A stretch of 64,000 nucleotides of DNA. It comes from an uncultured Pseudomonadota bacterium. GTDB taxonomy: Bacteria > Myxococcota_A > Bradymonadia > Bradymonadales > Bradymonadaceae. Position 1 is the first letter of the stretch. The number at the start of each line of letters is the position of its first letter. Below the pieces are notes generated by a model. That model saw only the letters and a program-made list of their open reading frames with translations. It did no database searches and was not told the DNA's origin. The DNA lies in NCBI GenBank assembly GCA_913057905.1, contig CAJXPB010000005.1, positions 248,001-312,000 on the forward strand, in the 5' to 3' direction. This document shows, piece by piece, positions 15,038 through 24,557 of the stretch. The position numbers and the translations under genes are program-made.

Positions 15038-17871
15038 CGGTCGTGGACCCCCGATGTGTCGGTGTGGCCGCCGCCGCGGCGGCGCGCGAGGTGAACGAAA
15101 ACCAGTAGGAACCAGGCGGCGAAGGGCGTGATGGGGGCTCCGCTGGAACCGCCGGACGCGCAGGCCGAGCCGCCGCTCACGGGCCCCTCGAACCAGCCGA
15201 CGCCGTCGTCGCGTGGATCGGTCGGGTCGCTCTCGTGGACCCGCACCTCGATCCGGTCGCTGACTCCACCGTCGTCGGAATCCGTCTCGCGGTAATCGGG
15301 GACCCCGTCGTCGTCGCTGTCGCGCGGCGGCGTCATCCAGTCGCCTTCGCCGGCTTCTCGGGAATCATCCAGGGTGTCGCCATCCGAATCCTCATCGAGG
15401 GCATCGATCGTGCCGTCGCCATCGGTGTCTCGGGGGTTTGAGGGGTTCGGGCCGACTTCATCGTAGTCCGAGATGCCGTCGCCGTCGGTGTCGGGATCGA
15501 GGTAGTCGGTTCCCGCCTGCCATTCCTCGCGGTTGATCAGGCCGTCGCCGTCGGGGTCGGCGGTCGCATCGTCTTCGCCGTCCAGCGGATCGGTGTCGTC
15601 CTCATTGACCTCGGTTCCGTCGTCGACGCCGCCGCCGTCAGTGTCTTTGATCAGCGGGTCGGTGCCGTACTCGTTGACTTCGGCGCCGTCTGACAGCCCG
15701 TCTCCGTCGGTGTCGCGCAGAAGCGGGTCGGTCTCGCCGTCGTCGACGGCACCGTTTGCGTTCGTATCCTCCTCGCCGTCAGTGAGCCCGTCGGCGTCGG
15801 TGTCGGCCCGGGTCGGATCGGTCTGGGTGCCCGGGGACTCATCGCCGGCTACACCGACTTCGAGCCCGTCTCCAAGCCCGTCGTCATCGGTATCATCGTC
15901 GAGCGGATCCGTAGCCAGCTTGTCGGTTTCGGTTCCATCCTGGAGGCCGTCGCCGTCGGTATCGGGCTCGAGGGGATCGGTCTCGCCCGCATCTTGCTGG
16001 CCGTTTTGATTGGCGTCCTCGACGCCGTCGTTGATCCCGTCGCCGTCGGTGTCGGGATTCAGAGGGTTGGTCTCGCTGTCGAATTGCCACTCCCCATCCA
16101 GGTTCGTATCTTCGAGTCCGTCGTCGAGTCCATCGCCGTCGGTATCAGGGTCGTTCGGGTCCGTTCGCCCGAGCTGACCGTACCGCGACTCGACTTCGAT
16201 GCCATCCTCGAGCCCGTCGTCATCGGAGTCGGGATCGCAGGGGTTGGTGCGGTTGACGACTTGGTCGCCGTTTTCATCGGTCTTGACGACCCGGTATTCA
16301 CGCAGACTGGTCAGGCCGTCGCCGTCCAGATCCTGCGAGGCATCGTTCGGATCCAGCGCAGAGAGGGTGCCCGATGCACTTGGATCGCAACTGCCCGGCT
16401 GGCTGTAGGTCGTCTCCCATCCGTCGTCGATCCCGTCGCCTTCGGTGTCGAAGAGATTCGGGTTCGTCTCGCCGGAGTCGACCCGGCCGTTTCGGTTGGC
16501 ATCTTCGACGCCATCGGGAAGTTCGTCGCCGTCGGTATCGCTCTTTCGGGGGTTGGTGGTCGTCGATGGATCGGCGTCGGCCTGGAAGGTTCCGGGCTGG
16601 GTCGCATCCGGGTCTCGAGGGGTCGTCTGAGGGGCGACCAATCCGCGCTCCAGTGAGTCCGTCAGGCCATCTCCATCGGTATCGGCGTCGGCCGGGCTGG
16701 AACCTTGGCGGACTTCGCCGCGCACAAGTACCCCATTTTCGTTGCCGTCGAGGATGCCGTCGTCGTCGGTATCGGCATCGGTCGGGTCGCTGACGAACCC
16801 ATCAGTGAGCGGAAAGACCTCCTCGTCGTCATCCAATCCGTCGCCGTCGGTATCCTTGAGCTGTGGGTCCGAACCGGCGACGTTCATCTCGTAGCTGTCG
16901 GTCAGTCCGTCGCCGTCTGAATCGGCGTTGGCGTCGGAGGGGTTACGGGGGTCGGTGCCGTCGGCGATTTCGACCGCATCGTTGATCCCATCGCCATCGG
17001 TGTCGGCCGAGCAGGGGTCGGTTGCCCCCATATCGGTCGTTTCGGTCTCATCCGAGAGACCGTCAAAGTCCGAATCCGCCAGGGCCGGGTCCAGACAGGG
17101 GTGGGGTCCCTGACGCAGGGTGTGTTCCCTTCCATCGCTGAGCCCGTCCCCATCGGAGTCGGTCTGATACGGATCCGTCTCGTAGGCGTTGATTTCGAGC
17201 CCGTCTGACAGGCCGTCGCCGTCGGTGTCGGCCTGCGCCGGGTCGGTCTCCTCACCGAGGTCGGGCTCAAAGACATTGTTGCCATTGGGATCGAGGGCGA
17301 CCTCTCCGTTTCCGTCCGCATCTTCGAGTCGATCGGGGATCCCATCGCCGTCGGAGTCCTTTTTGGTATCGTTCGTCCCGAGTTGCGACTCCTGGTACTG
17401 GGTCAACCCGTCGTTGTCTTGGTCGAGTTTGTCGTCCGACGGATCCGTGGGATCGGTGTTGTCCAGATTGACTTCGGCTCCGTCCGACGAGCCGCCGCCG
17501 TCGGTGTCGGGGTTGAGCGGATCCGTGCCCAGCACCCGTACCTCGGCCGAGTCGGAGAGCCCGTCTTCGTCGGTATCGGCGACCGTTGGATCGGTTCCTT
17601 CGTCGACTTCGGTGCCGTCGCGCAGGAAATCGCCATCGGTATCGATCATCGTCGGGTCGGTGCCCAACTCCTCCTCGCGGGCGTTGTCGAGGCCGTCGCG
17701 ATCGGGATCTCCGTTAGCCCCCTGAGCGTCGATCGACCCGAAGTACTGCTGTTCCCAGCTATCCTCCAGCCCGTCGCCGTCGGTGTCGGCGGCCCAGGCG
17801 CCCACCGGGGCGCATACGACCAGGATTACCAGGCATGCCGGCAGATATGTTCGGGGTATTGCATACATCAT
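15034..17871 (-). CDS. Giant TSP3-repeat surface protein with a MYXO-CTERM-like tail
   Basis: 945 residues. A signal peptide ends in VGAWA, then I count 32 calcium-type units of the form D-x-D-x-D-G-(L/I)-x-(D/N) spaced 20-45 residues, with linkers rich in ETDP and GTDP. The C-terminus reads SGGSACASGGSSGAP, a hydrophobic segment AAWFLLVFVHLA, then RRRGGG. That is the Cys-containing motif, membrane span and Arg cluster of MYXO-CTERM-like sorting signals, here with ten extra residues after it. TSP3 arrays fold as Ca2+-bound wires, so this is likely a long, stiff, acidic surface fibre. The stop overlaps the ATG of the OmpA/TSP3 gene (ATGA at 15034-15037), implying stoichiometric coupled translation. 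No enzymatic domain is visible. Confidence 0.9.
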   Translation of the reverse strand: MMYAIPRTYLPACLVILVVCAPVGAWAADTDGDGLEDSWEQQYFGSIDAQGANGDPDRDGLDNAREEELGTDPTMIDTDGDFLRDGTEVDEGTDPTVADTDEDGLSDSAEVRVLGTDPLNPDTDGGGSSDGAEVNLDNTDPTDPSDDKLDQDNDGLTQYQESQLGTNDTKKDSDGDGIPDRLEDADGNGEVALDPNGNNVFEPDLGEETDPAQADTDGDGLSDGLEINAYETDPYQTDSDGDGLSDGREHTLRQGPHPCLDPALADSDFDGLSDETETTDMGATDPCSADTDGDGINDAVEIADGTDPRNPSDANADSDGDGLTDSYEMNVAGSDPQLKDTDGDGLDDDEEVFPLTDGFVSDPTDADTDDDGILDGNENGVLVRGEVRQGSSPADADTDGDGLTDSLERGLVAPQTTPRDPDATQPGTFQADADPSTTTNPRKSDTDGDELPDGVEDANRNGRVDSGETNPNLFDTEGDGIDDGWETTYSQPGSCDPSASGTLSALDPNDASQDLDGDGLTSLREYRVVKTDENGDQVVNRTNPCDPDSDDDGLEDGIEVESRYGQLGRTDPNDPDTDGDGLDDGLEDTNLDGEWQFDSETNPLNPDTDGDGINDGVEDANQNGQQDAGETDPLEPDTDGDGLQDGTETDKLATDPLDDDTDDDGLGDGLEVGVAGDESPGTQTDPTRADTDADGLTDGEEDTNANGAVDDGETDPLLRDTDGDGLSDGAEVNEYGTDPLIKDTDGGGVDDGTEVNEDDTDPLDGEDDATADPDGDGLINREEWQAGTDYLDPDTDGDGISDYDEVGPNPSNPRDTDGDGTIDALDEDSDGDTLDDSREAGEGDWMTPPRDSDDDGVPDYRETDSDDGGVSDRIEVRVHESDPTDPRDDGVGWFEGPVSGGSACASGGSSGAPITPFAAWFLLVFVHLARRRGGGHTDTSGVHDR
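15230..17810 (-). repeat. Array of 32 degenerate TSP3 coding repeats
   Basis: Recurring DNA words such as CCGTCGCCGTCGGTGTC (plus-strand sense) encode the DTDGDG core. Units are degenerate and of unequal spacing, so the array looks old rather than freshly amplified. The reverse frames give long spurious open frames rich in Ser, Pro and Val. Confidence 0.9.
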
Positions 17872-18075
17872 GAGCCGCGATCCCTGGTTACATCCGGTGG
17901 CGGTTCACCGAATACGCTGAAATGAAGAGGATAGTCATCCACCCGGCAGCGTAATTGGCAGCCCGCCGTCCTGCAACACGCGTCGACGGTTCGCCCGTCG
18001 TGCGGGGTCGACGTCGCGGCATCGATGGTTACATTGACCTCGACGTTTGCGTCTCATCACAGCCAGGGACCGACC

Positions 18076-18672
18076 ATGACCGCACCCGACGACATCATCG
18101 AGTTCTGGTACGGAGCCGACCCCGACAAACCACTTGAAAACGCCAGATCCTGGTTCAAAAAGGACGACGCCTTCGACCGGGAGATCGAGCAACGTTTCGG
18201 GCCGACGCTTGCACGGGCCGAAAGTGGTGAACTCGAAGACTGGCGGGAGACCCCGCGCGGCCGGCTCGCCTACATCATCGTGCTGGATCAGTTCTCCCGA
18301 AATGTCTATCGCGGCGAACCCGAGGCATTTCGAAACGACCCGCAGGCCCTCGATGCCACCCTCGAGGGGATCGATCTGAAACATGATGAGGCGCTCGAAC
18401 CGCAGCACCGCTGGTTCTTTTGCATGCCGTTGATGCACAGCGAGAGCCCGGAGATCCAGCAGATGTCCCTTCAAAAATACCGGGAGCTTGCGCGCCTCGA
18501 GGGCCTCTCGGAGTCGATGCGGGACGCCCTGGAAAACGCCTACGACTTCGCCGAACAGCATGCCGATATCATCGAGGAGTTCGGTCGCTATCCGCACCGA
18601 AATGACGTCCTGGGCCGCGAGTCGACCGAGGCCGAGCAAACGTATCTCGAACAGGACGATGCCGGCTTCTGA
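18076..18672 (+). CDS. DUF924 family protein
   Basis: 198 residues starting at the ATG at 18076 (MTAPDDIIEFWYG), with AGGGA upstream. A longer start at 18025 adds only unlikely sequence. Family hallmarks are IIEFWYG at the start, LAYIIVLDQFSRNVYRG and the RWFFCMPLMHSE block, with GRYPHRND near the end. DUF924 proteins are all-alpha, TPR-like and of unknown biochemical function; they are widespread in Proteobacteria and eukaryotes. The stop TGA abuts the stop of the converging lipoprotein gene, sharing the palindrome TGATCA with no bases between. Confidence 0.9.
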   Translation: MTAPDDIIEFWYGADPDKPLENARSWFKKDDAFDREIEQRFGPTLARAESGELEDWRETPRGRLAYIIVLDQFSRNVYRGEPEAFRNDPQALDATLEGIDLKHDEALEPQHRWFFCMPLMHSESPEIQQMSLQKYRELARLEGLSESMRDALENAYDFAEQHADIIEEFGRYPHRNDVLGRESTEAEQTYLEQDDAGF

Positions 18673-20475
18673 TCAGGCCGTCTGTCCTGAGGGGATCACC
18701 CACATGATGGCGTAGCTCGTCCACGCGGCGTCCTCCGGCTGGAAGGGGGCGACGACCAGGGCGGCCTTCGAGATGCCGACATCCAAGAGCCGGGAGGGGA
18801 CCGTGATGTCCTTCAGCGACTGGGTGACCATGAGATTGGAGCGGACACGGGCCCCCCACTTTTCGACGGCGTATTCCATCAAGCGTTTCTGGGCCTTTCT
18901 CAATCCCAGACTCCCTGCTTCGAGCCGCTGGGCAATCCGGCGACAGTCGACGAATGTGGCGCCGTCGACGTCGAATTCCGGGATCCCCCTGGACTGACGC
19001 TCGGCGTTGATCTGGTCGACGACGGTCGAGCGTCGCTCGGAGAATTTCGCTTCGGGCACACCCTTGTATGTGAACCCTGCGAATCCGACCCCTTCTCCGG
19101 ACTGGTCCGGAACGATGGCTGCGGCCAGTGTGTCGTATCCCTCCGACAGAAGCGCCGAGCGGCCAGATGGTGAATTGAGAGCATGTGCGAGCACTGTCCC
19201 GACCGTCGGTTCCGTCAGGGACGCCACTCGGAAATTGCTGCCAGAGATGGGCGCGTCGATTTCCCACCCTGCCATCAGGCCTCGAATGACCCTCTCTGTT
19301 GATTTGCGACGCTCTCCGCCCGCGGTGTCCGAGCTGTATGACGGCACAATGAGTTGACCGGCCAGGCGTCTCACCTCTCGAGATTGGTCGGCGTGCAACG
19401 CCACTGGCTCGAGGCCCGCTTGGTCTCGAACCTCGTTGAGCAGCGTCACAAATTTCTTCATGGCCTCTTTGGAGCCTATTTCAACTGATGTTTCGGTGTT
19501 GGAGGATTCCGATAGCCGCTTCTGAGTCGAGGCGACGATTGCTCCGATCGGCGGACGTTCGAAAACATCTGCCTGGTCGGCGTTCCTCCAGACGTGGGCC
19601 CGCAGGACGATTTCTCCAAAGATGCTGGCCTTGCGCGTCTGGCCTAGTTCGACGCGGGTGCTCGAGTCCTCCGGTGAACGCGGGCAACGGAAGTGAAACT
19701 GCGGCGGTTCGACGTCGTCGCGCCGTTCGCAGTCGGCTGCATCGAACGGGCCAATCGTCACTTTGCCATATGCAGTCTGCTTTGGTGCTAGGATTCGGCC
19801 GCGCAATTCGATTGTGTCTCCGTCGGGTTGAACAAGCGGCTGCGGCTCGAGGTCGACACTTCGCGTATTTTCGACGAGCATCAGCAGCGCGCGGCCGTCC
19901 TTTCGCACGAGTGCGGCCCCGACGGCCTTGTTGTCGCCCTCGACGCTCTGTCGGAGGGCCTTTTGTGCCGCGTCGTCGGACCAGATGGCGTCGACGATTT
20001 TGCGGTCGCTGTCGTCCGCGATATCGTCCAAATTCCATCGATACGCTCCCACCAGAGTCTCGGGGACACCGCATCTAGAGATCAGATAGGACTTCAGCGT
20101 CGGCTCCGGCATAGCGCCGTGCTTCAACCGGAAGAGACCGAGCTGCCGGGCGGCACAATTCATCTGTTTGCTGACGATCGTGTCGACCGGGTCTACGTTC
20201 GCCACCAGGGTGTGGAGACGTTCGTCCAGGTGGGTCTGCGGCCGGGCGGCCACGTGCCCCAACTGATCCGGCAGTGGGCCCTCCATGGTCCAGGTGTCTA
20301 CCGAGATCCGCTCGCCGTCGAAGTACCTCTCCGGCGCATCGGTCGACTTCATCTGTGCGACCGCCTCGCGCCCGGGGAATTGCGGGACACTGACGCCTGA
20401 ACCGCCTGCACATCCGGCCAAAAGGCCAAAGGCCACAGTGGTCGACACCGTCCAAATCAACATCTGTCGGATCAT
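18673..20475 (-). CDS. Lipoprotein with a CAP/SCP-like domain
   Basis: 600 residues, with the lipobox LLAGC near residue 22. The first about 330 residues are unrecognised (conserved-looking Cys in QMNCAARQLG and ISRCGVPETL). Residues about 345-490 resemble a CAP/SCP domain: FVTLLNEVRDQAGLEPVALH, then LAHALNSPSGRSALLSEGYD and a following strand GEGVGFAGFTY. These follow the usual alpha-beta-alpha order, but the canonical catalytic-like His and Glu set is not complete, so it may be degenerate. A second, weaker helical segment (VVDQINAERQSRGIPEFDV) starts like another CAP unit. Envelope protein of unknown role. Divergent from the beta-propeller lipoprotein at 20660. Confidence 0.65.
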   Translation of the reverse strand: MIRQMLIWTVSTTVAFGLLAGCAGGSGVSVPQFPGREAVAQMKSTDAPERYFDGERISVDTWTMEGPLPDQLGHVAARPQTHLDERLHTLVANVDPVDTIVSKQMNCAARQLGLFRLKHGAMPEPTLKSYLISRCGVPETLVGAYRWNLDDIADDSDRKIVDAIWSDDAAQKALRQSVEGDNKAVGAALVRKDGRALLMLVENTRSVDLEPQPLVQPDGDTIELRGRILAPKQTAYGKVTIGPFDAADCERRDDVEPPQFHFRCPRSPEDSSTRVELGQTRKASIFGEIVLRAHVWRNADQADVFERPPIGAIVASTQKRLSESSNTETSVEIGSKEAMKKFVTLLNEVRDQAGLEPVALHADQSREVRRLAGQLIVPSYSSDTAGGERRKSTERVIRGLMAGWEIDAPISGSNFRVASLTEPTVGTVLAHALNSPSGRSALLSEGYDTLAAAIVPDQSGEGVGFAGFTYKGVPEAKFSERRSTVVDQINAERQSRGIPEFDVDGATFVDCRRIAQRLEAGSLGLRKAQKRLMEYAVEKWGARVRSNLMVTQSLKDITVPSRLLDVGISKAALVVAPFQPEDAAWTSYAIMWVIPSGQTA

Positions 20476-20659
20476 CGTGCTCCCTGATTACCCATATCGC
20501 CTTTGGAGATAGGTTGCTCCGGCAAGATGCCACATTGCCAGTATCGATTCAATGTGGGAGGAAATAACGCGAAAGGAAATGATCGGAACGGACTTTGCGT
20601 GCTATAAGTGCGTGGAAACGAAGTGGACGGTTCAGTGGTGTTCCTGAAGAGGTGAACGA

Positions 20660-21784
20660 ATGAGACGACTTTTTAAGACGTGTCTGATTGCGACGTTTTC
20701 AGTGGGCCTGATGGCCTGCGGGTCGACCGACGGCAACGGCCCGGATGAACCCGAAGGCTATCCGGCTCTGGGCGCTGGCACCGGGGAACTGACGTCCGTT
20801 CAGGTCGACACGATCGTCGACTCCGAAGCGGGCCTGGACGGTCCCTGGGACCTCGCCTTCAACCCCGAAAACACGGAACAGCTCTGGATCGTCAACCACG
20901 ACGACAGCTCGACGGTGGTGGTGACGGCGCCAGGCACCGAGGAGCAGTCGGCCGAGAAATATGACGGCCCGGGCCACACCCACTTTATGTCGGAGGTCGC
21001 GGCGCTCGCCTTCGGTAAGCCGGGCTTCTTCGCGACCGCTCAGCAAGAGGACGAGAGAACCCAGGGGAACGCGACCCCGCCGGACTTCATGGGATCGACG
21101 CTCTGGACGTCGGACCTGTCGACATTCGACGCCGGCCACGGCGGCCACTACGACATGCTGCACAACAGTCCGAACGCCTCGGGCATCGCCTGGGAGGAGG
21201 GCAACGCGTACTGGGTTTTTGACGGCTACCACGACTCGATTACCCGATATGACTTCAACGACGACCACGGGGCCGGCGGCGCCGACCACAGCGATGGCAT
21301 CGTGCGCCGATACGTCGAGGGCGAAGTCGGCTTCGAAGAGGGCGTCGTCTCGCACCTGGCCTTCGACCAAGAGTCCTCACTCCTGTACATCGCCGACACC
21401 GCCAACCAGCGGGTCGCGGTGCTCGACACCACGACTGGTGAAGTCGGTGGTTCGATTACGCCAAACTACGACGGCTCCGATCAAAAGCACGTCAACGGTG
21501 CATCTATCGGCACGCTCATTGGTGGATCCGATTCCAGCCTTCAGAAGCCGGCCGGCTTGGAGATGCACGACGGTCTTCTGTTTGTCGGCGACAATGCCAC
21601 ATCGACAATCTACGCCTACGATCTTGGGGGTAACATGATCGATTCGTTGGACATCTCCAGTGAGATCGCTGAAGGCGCGATGCAGGGTCTGACGCTCGAT
21701 GCCGAGGGTCGCATCTACGTGACCGACGGCGCCGAGGATCGCGTCGTCCGGCTTTCGGCGACCGCCGAGAACGCTCAGCCGTAA
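20660..21784 (+). CDS. Lipoprotein with an NHL/SMP-30-like beta-propeller
   Basis: 374 residues. A short signal with the lipobox GLMACG (Cys20) is followed by repeated propeller blade motifs: GPWDLAFNPENTEQLWIVNH, LLYIADTANQRVAVLD, PAGLEMHDGLLFVGD and GLTLDAEGRIYVTDGAEDRVV. These match NHL-type blades. There are His-rich stretches (GPGHTHFMSE, GHGGHYDMLHN, DDHGAGGADHSDG) that could bind a metal. The role is unknown: binding scaffold or hydrolase-like, periplasm or surface. GAGGTGA lies upstream of the ATG. The 3' end overlaps the converging carotenoid oxygenase by 10 bp. Confidence 0.82.
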   Translation: MRRLFKTCLIATFSVGLMACGSTDGNGPDEPEGYPALGAGTGELTSVQVDTIVDSEAGLDGPWDLAFNPENTEQLWIVNHDDSSTVVVTAPGTEEQSAEKYDGPGHTHFMSEVAALAFGKPGFFATAQQEDERTQGNATPPDFMGSTLWTSDLSTFDAGHGGHYDMLHNSPNASGIAWEEGNAYWVFDGYHDSITRYDFNDDHGAGGADHSDGIVRRYVEGEVGFEEGVVSHLAFDQESSLLYIADTANQRVAVLDTTTGEVGGSITPNYDGSDQKHVNGASIGTLIGGSDSSLQKPAGLEMHDGLLFVGDNATSTIYAYDLGGNMIDSLDISSEIAEGAMQGLTLDAEGRIYVTDGAEDRVVRLSATAENAQP

Positions 21785-23187
21785 AAGTGGCCGTGAAAAC
21801 CGAAGGGGATGTGATGGGGCAGACGGGCGCGGCCGATCTCTTCGAGGTCGGCCGCGTCCATGATCGAGAGATGGGATCTCTCATCTTCGCCCTTGAGTAC
21901 GACCGACAAGATGACGCCATCATCTTCGCCTGAGTCGGGGTCGCGGTCGGGCCGGGGCACAAAGACCGGTTCACCGGGGTAGGCGTCGTCTTCGCTCCAG
22001 GTCGACACCTCGCCGGAGTCGACGTCCATCTTGACGAGATGGTCGATGAATTCGCCGGGATCCGATTGGCCGACGCCCCAGACGTATCGATACGGCCGGC
22101 CATTTCTGGGCCGGTAGTCGATGCGGGGAAGCTCCAGCGAGTGTTCGGGCAGTGCGTGTTCCCGGGCGCTGGAGGTCTCGTTGAGTGGAATCTCGAATCG
22201 GCGCATCCGAGCACCCAGCTCCCCGTGGGAGTGGGTGCGCAGCCGGTCGAGCATCAACGATTCGACGGCCGCCGCGCTGGGGTAGGCCGACAGGTCGACG
22301 TATAGCGAGCCGCGATCCTCCCAGGCGTTGACGTGATGGAAGGTAAACATCGCCGGGCCGCTGGCCTCGGTCACCAACTCGCCGTCGTTTCGGTCAAAGA
22401 CCAGAAAGCGCGAACCCTGCTCGGGCTTCCACTCGAAATGCTCGGCGAAAGGCTTGTCGAAAGCCAGCAATGTCAGCGGGTTGAGTACCCACGGGCACTC
22501 GGTCATCACCACGTACTTCTCGGTCACTGCAAAGCTGTGCATGTAGCCGGGCCTGTCGACGGGGTGGCGCACCACAGATGCTCGGGACCCGCTGTCGGCC
22601 GGCTGTGTGTAGATGCGGTAGTGGCTGGTGCCGCCGAAGTTGAGCCCGAGATTCAGCAATTCTTCGCGGTCGAAATCGAAGTGGGGGTGAGCCGACGCAG
22701 TATCCAGGCCGAGGTCGTCTTCGTAATCAAAGTGGCCTTCGGTCTCGAGGGTCTCCAGATCGAAGACGACGTCCATCGGCGTCTCCGTCATGGCGATGTG
22801 TTTGTCGGCGGCCCGGGTGACGTTCACACAGGCGTTGTCGGTGCCATCGTTTCCAAAAAATGTCTGGAAGAGGCGCTTGAAGATAGATCGGCACGGGTCG
22901 GTGGCAAATTCCCTCCGGGTGAGGTTTCCCTCTTCGGTCGCCTCGGTGTAGGCGTCGCTTCGCAGAAACCGATTCCTGTATCCGACCTCACCGTCGCGCA
23001 GCCGGAAGGCGTGCAGCATCGCAAAGCCGTCGAACCAGTGGTTCATGTTCCGGCCGCCGACCTCGAACTTCGCCGGCCCGTTTCGCACCAGGGTGCCGTC
23101 GAGCCACTCCGGGATCTCGCCCTCGGTCGGCAGGCTCTCGAGGGTCATTTCATCGTCGAGGGTCTCGAATCCGATGCGGCTGCTCAT
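21775..23187 (-). CDS. Carotenoid cleavage oxygenase (RPE65/CCD family)
   Basis: 470 residues from the ATG at 23187; the longer start at 23328 would run into the upstream gene. The four Fe(II)-binding histidines of the seven-bladed propeller are all visible in order: HPHFDF, YMHSFAVTEKY, FTFHHVNAWE and the C-terminal HIPFGFHGHFYG. The N-terminal GTLVRNGPAKFEVG is also typical. The enzyme cleaves a double bond of carotenoids or related polyenes with O2, giving apocarotenals or retinal; the substrate cannot be read from the sequence. It starts 11 bp after egtB, and these two are almost certainly cotranscribed. Cytoplasmic or membrane-peripheral. Confidence 0.93.
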   Translation of the reverse strand: MSSRIGFETLDDEMTLESLPTEGEIPEWLDGTLVRNGPAKFEVGGRNMNHWFDGFAMLHAFRLRDGEVGYRNRFLRSDAYTEATEEGNLTRREFATDPCRSIFKRLFQTFFGNDGTDNACVNVTRAADKHIAMTETPMDVVFDLETLETEGHFDYEDDLGLDTASAHPHFDFDREELLNLGLNFGGTSHYRIYTQPADSGSRASVVRHPVDRPGYMHSFAVTEKYVVMTECPWVLNPLTLLAFDKPFAEHFEWKPEQGSRFLVFDRNDGELVTEASGPAMFTFHHVNAWEDRGSLYVDLSAYPSAAAVESLMLDRLRTHSHGELGARMRRFEIPLNETSSAREHALPEHSLELPRIDYRPRNGRPYRYVWGVGQSDPGEFIDHLVKMDVDSGEVSTWSEDDAYPGEPVFVPRPDRDPDSGEDDGVILSVVLKGEDERSHLSIMDAADLEEIGRARLPHHIPFGFHGHFYG

Positions 23188-23198
23188 GGCTGGGGTCC

Positions 23199-24473
23199 TC
23201 AGTCCTTGGCGAGTCGAAGGCCGGCGTACTGCCAGCGAGCTTTGGGATAAAAGAAGTTGCGATAGGTCCGGCGAATGTGGCCAGGCGGCGTCGCGCAGGA
23301 GCCGCCCCGAAGTACCATCTGGTTGCACATGAACTTGCCGTTGTACTCGCCGACCATCCCTTCCCAGGCTTCAAAGCCGGGGTAGGGCCCGTAGCTCGAG
23401 GAGGTCCACTCCCAGACGTCACCGAACATCTGGATCGGCGTGTCGGCGTCGCCCGCCGGACGCGTCGGAGTTGGATGGCGTCGGTCGACGTCCAGATACC
23501 GCCCGGATTCGACATCGGCGCGTCGCGAGGCGATCTCCCATTCGGCCTCGGTGGGCAGCCGTGCGCCGGCCCAGTTGGCAAACGCGTCGGCCTCGTAATA
23601 GCTGATGTGGCAGACCGGCTCCGCGGGATCGACCGGCTGGAGCCCCCACCAGGTGTACAGGTGCCAGTCGCCGTCTCTATTGACCCAGTAGCCCGGGCTC
23701 GACCAGCCCAGTTCCTGGCGTTTGGCCCACCCGTCGGACAGCCACAGTCGGTCATCCTCGTAGCCGCCGTCTTCGATGAACTCGATCCAGTCTCCGCATG
23801 TAACCGGGCGATTTGCGATCCGTACGTCACGCAGGAGCACCTCGTGACGGGGCTTTTCGTTGTCGTAGGCAAAACCGCCGCCACCCCATCCGATCTCGTA
23901 GGTGCCGCCATCCAGATCCAGCCACTCGAGAGATGGGGTTGAGCTGCGCCGGCCGCTCGATTCCGGCGCGGAGATTACCTGTGGATGCAGCGGGTTCTGG
24001 GCGAACATGTGCTTGGTGTCGGTCACCATGAGCTCCTGGTGTTGTTGCTCGTGGTGGATCCCGAGCTCGACCAGGCGTGCCAGCTCCGGGTCGTCTTTCG
24101 CCCGGCTGACGATCAGGTCGTTCATCACCGAGTCGACATCGGCGCGATAGGCCTCGATCTGGTCGACGGTCGGCCGAGACAAGAGTCCGCGCTGCGACCG
24201 AGTCCACTGGTCGCCGGCGGCGTTGTAGTAGGAGTTGAATAGGTAATTGAACTCGGGGTGCAGCAGGTCGTGGCCGAGCTCGGCGTTCAGGATGAAGCGC
24301 TCGAAAAACCAGGTTGAGTGGGCCAGATGCCATTTCGCAGGGCTCGCCTCGGTCATCGATTGGACAACGTAGTCCTCGCGCTCGAGCGGCTCGCAGATCT
24401 CGAGCGATGTGCGTCGGGTCCGCTCGAAGGCGTCGGCGAGTGCGTCGGTGTTTGGTGTCCAGTCAGGGACCAT
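23199..24473 (-). CDS. egtB: Ergothioneine biosynthesis sulfoxide synthase EgtB
   Basis: 424 residues from ATG 24473, preceded by GGAG. An N-terminal DinB-type domain carries the iron ligands: WHLAHSTWFFE (His52) and HHEQQHQE (His141 and His145 in H-x3-H-x-E). A C-terminal formylglycine-generating-enzyme-like domain follows, with DGGTYEIGWGG, LPTEAEWEIASRR, FGDVWEWTSS and VLRGGSCATPPGHIRRTYRN ending in AGLRLAKD. EgtB joins a thiol donor (gamma-Glu-Cys or Cys) to hercynine with O2. EgtD, the methyltransferase that makes hercynine, is not in the window. The class II amidotransferase at 4.7 kb could be EgtC-like, but that is speculative. Confidence 0.93.
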   Translation of the reverse strand: MVPDWTPNTDALADAFERTRRTSLEICEPLEREDYVVQSMTEASPAKWHLAHSTWFFERFILNAELGHDLLHPEFNYLFNSYYNAAGDQWTRSQRGLLSRPTVDQIEAYRADVDSVMNDLIVSRAKDDPELARLVELGIHHEQQHQELMVTDTKHMFAQNPLHPQVISAPESSGRRSSTPSLEWLDLDGGTYEIGWGGGGFAYDNEKPRHEVLLRDVRIANRPVTCGDWIEFIEDGGYEDDRLWLSDGWAKRQELGWSSPGYWVNRDGDWHLYTWWGLQPVDPAEPVCHISYYEADAFANWAGARLPTEAEWEIASRRADVESGRYLDVDRRHPTPTRPAGDADTPIQMFGDVWEWTSSSYGPYPGFEAWEGMVGEYNGKFMCNQMVLRGGSCATPPGHIRRTYRNFFYPKARWQYAGLRLAKD

Positions 24474-24557
24474 CGAGGTCTCCGTTCCGTCAGTCGCGTG
24501 CGGGATCCGTCCAAAGCTTGGATGCAGCGGCCTGCGAAATGTCTGCACGCAAAGCGT

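Noticed and set aside
15230..17730. Periodic repeats that could suggest a CRISPR array or long plus-strand genes
   Set aside because: The period is irregular and the repeats translate on the minus strand to TSP3 calcium motifs. The plus-strand frames are low-complexity shadows.
17941..18008. tRNA-like string with GTAATTGGCAGC, GGTTCG and near-pairing ends
   Set aside because: The acceptor stem has a mismatch, the T-arm is offset by one base from the canonical GTTC position, the anticodon stem does not pair and the span is only 68 bases. I could not draw a valid cloverleaf.
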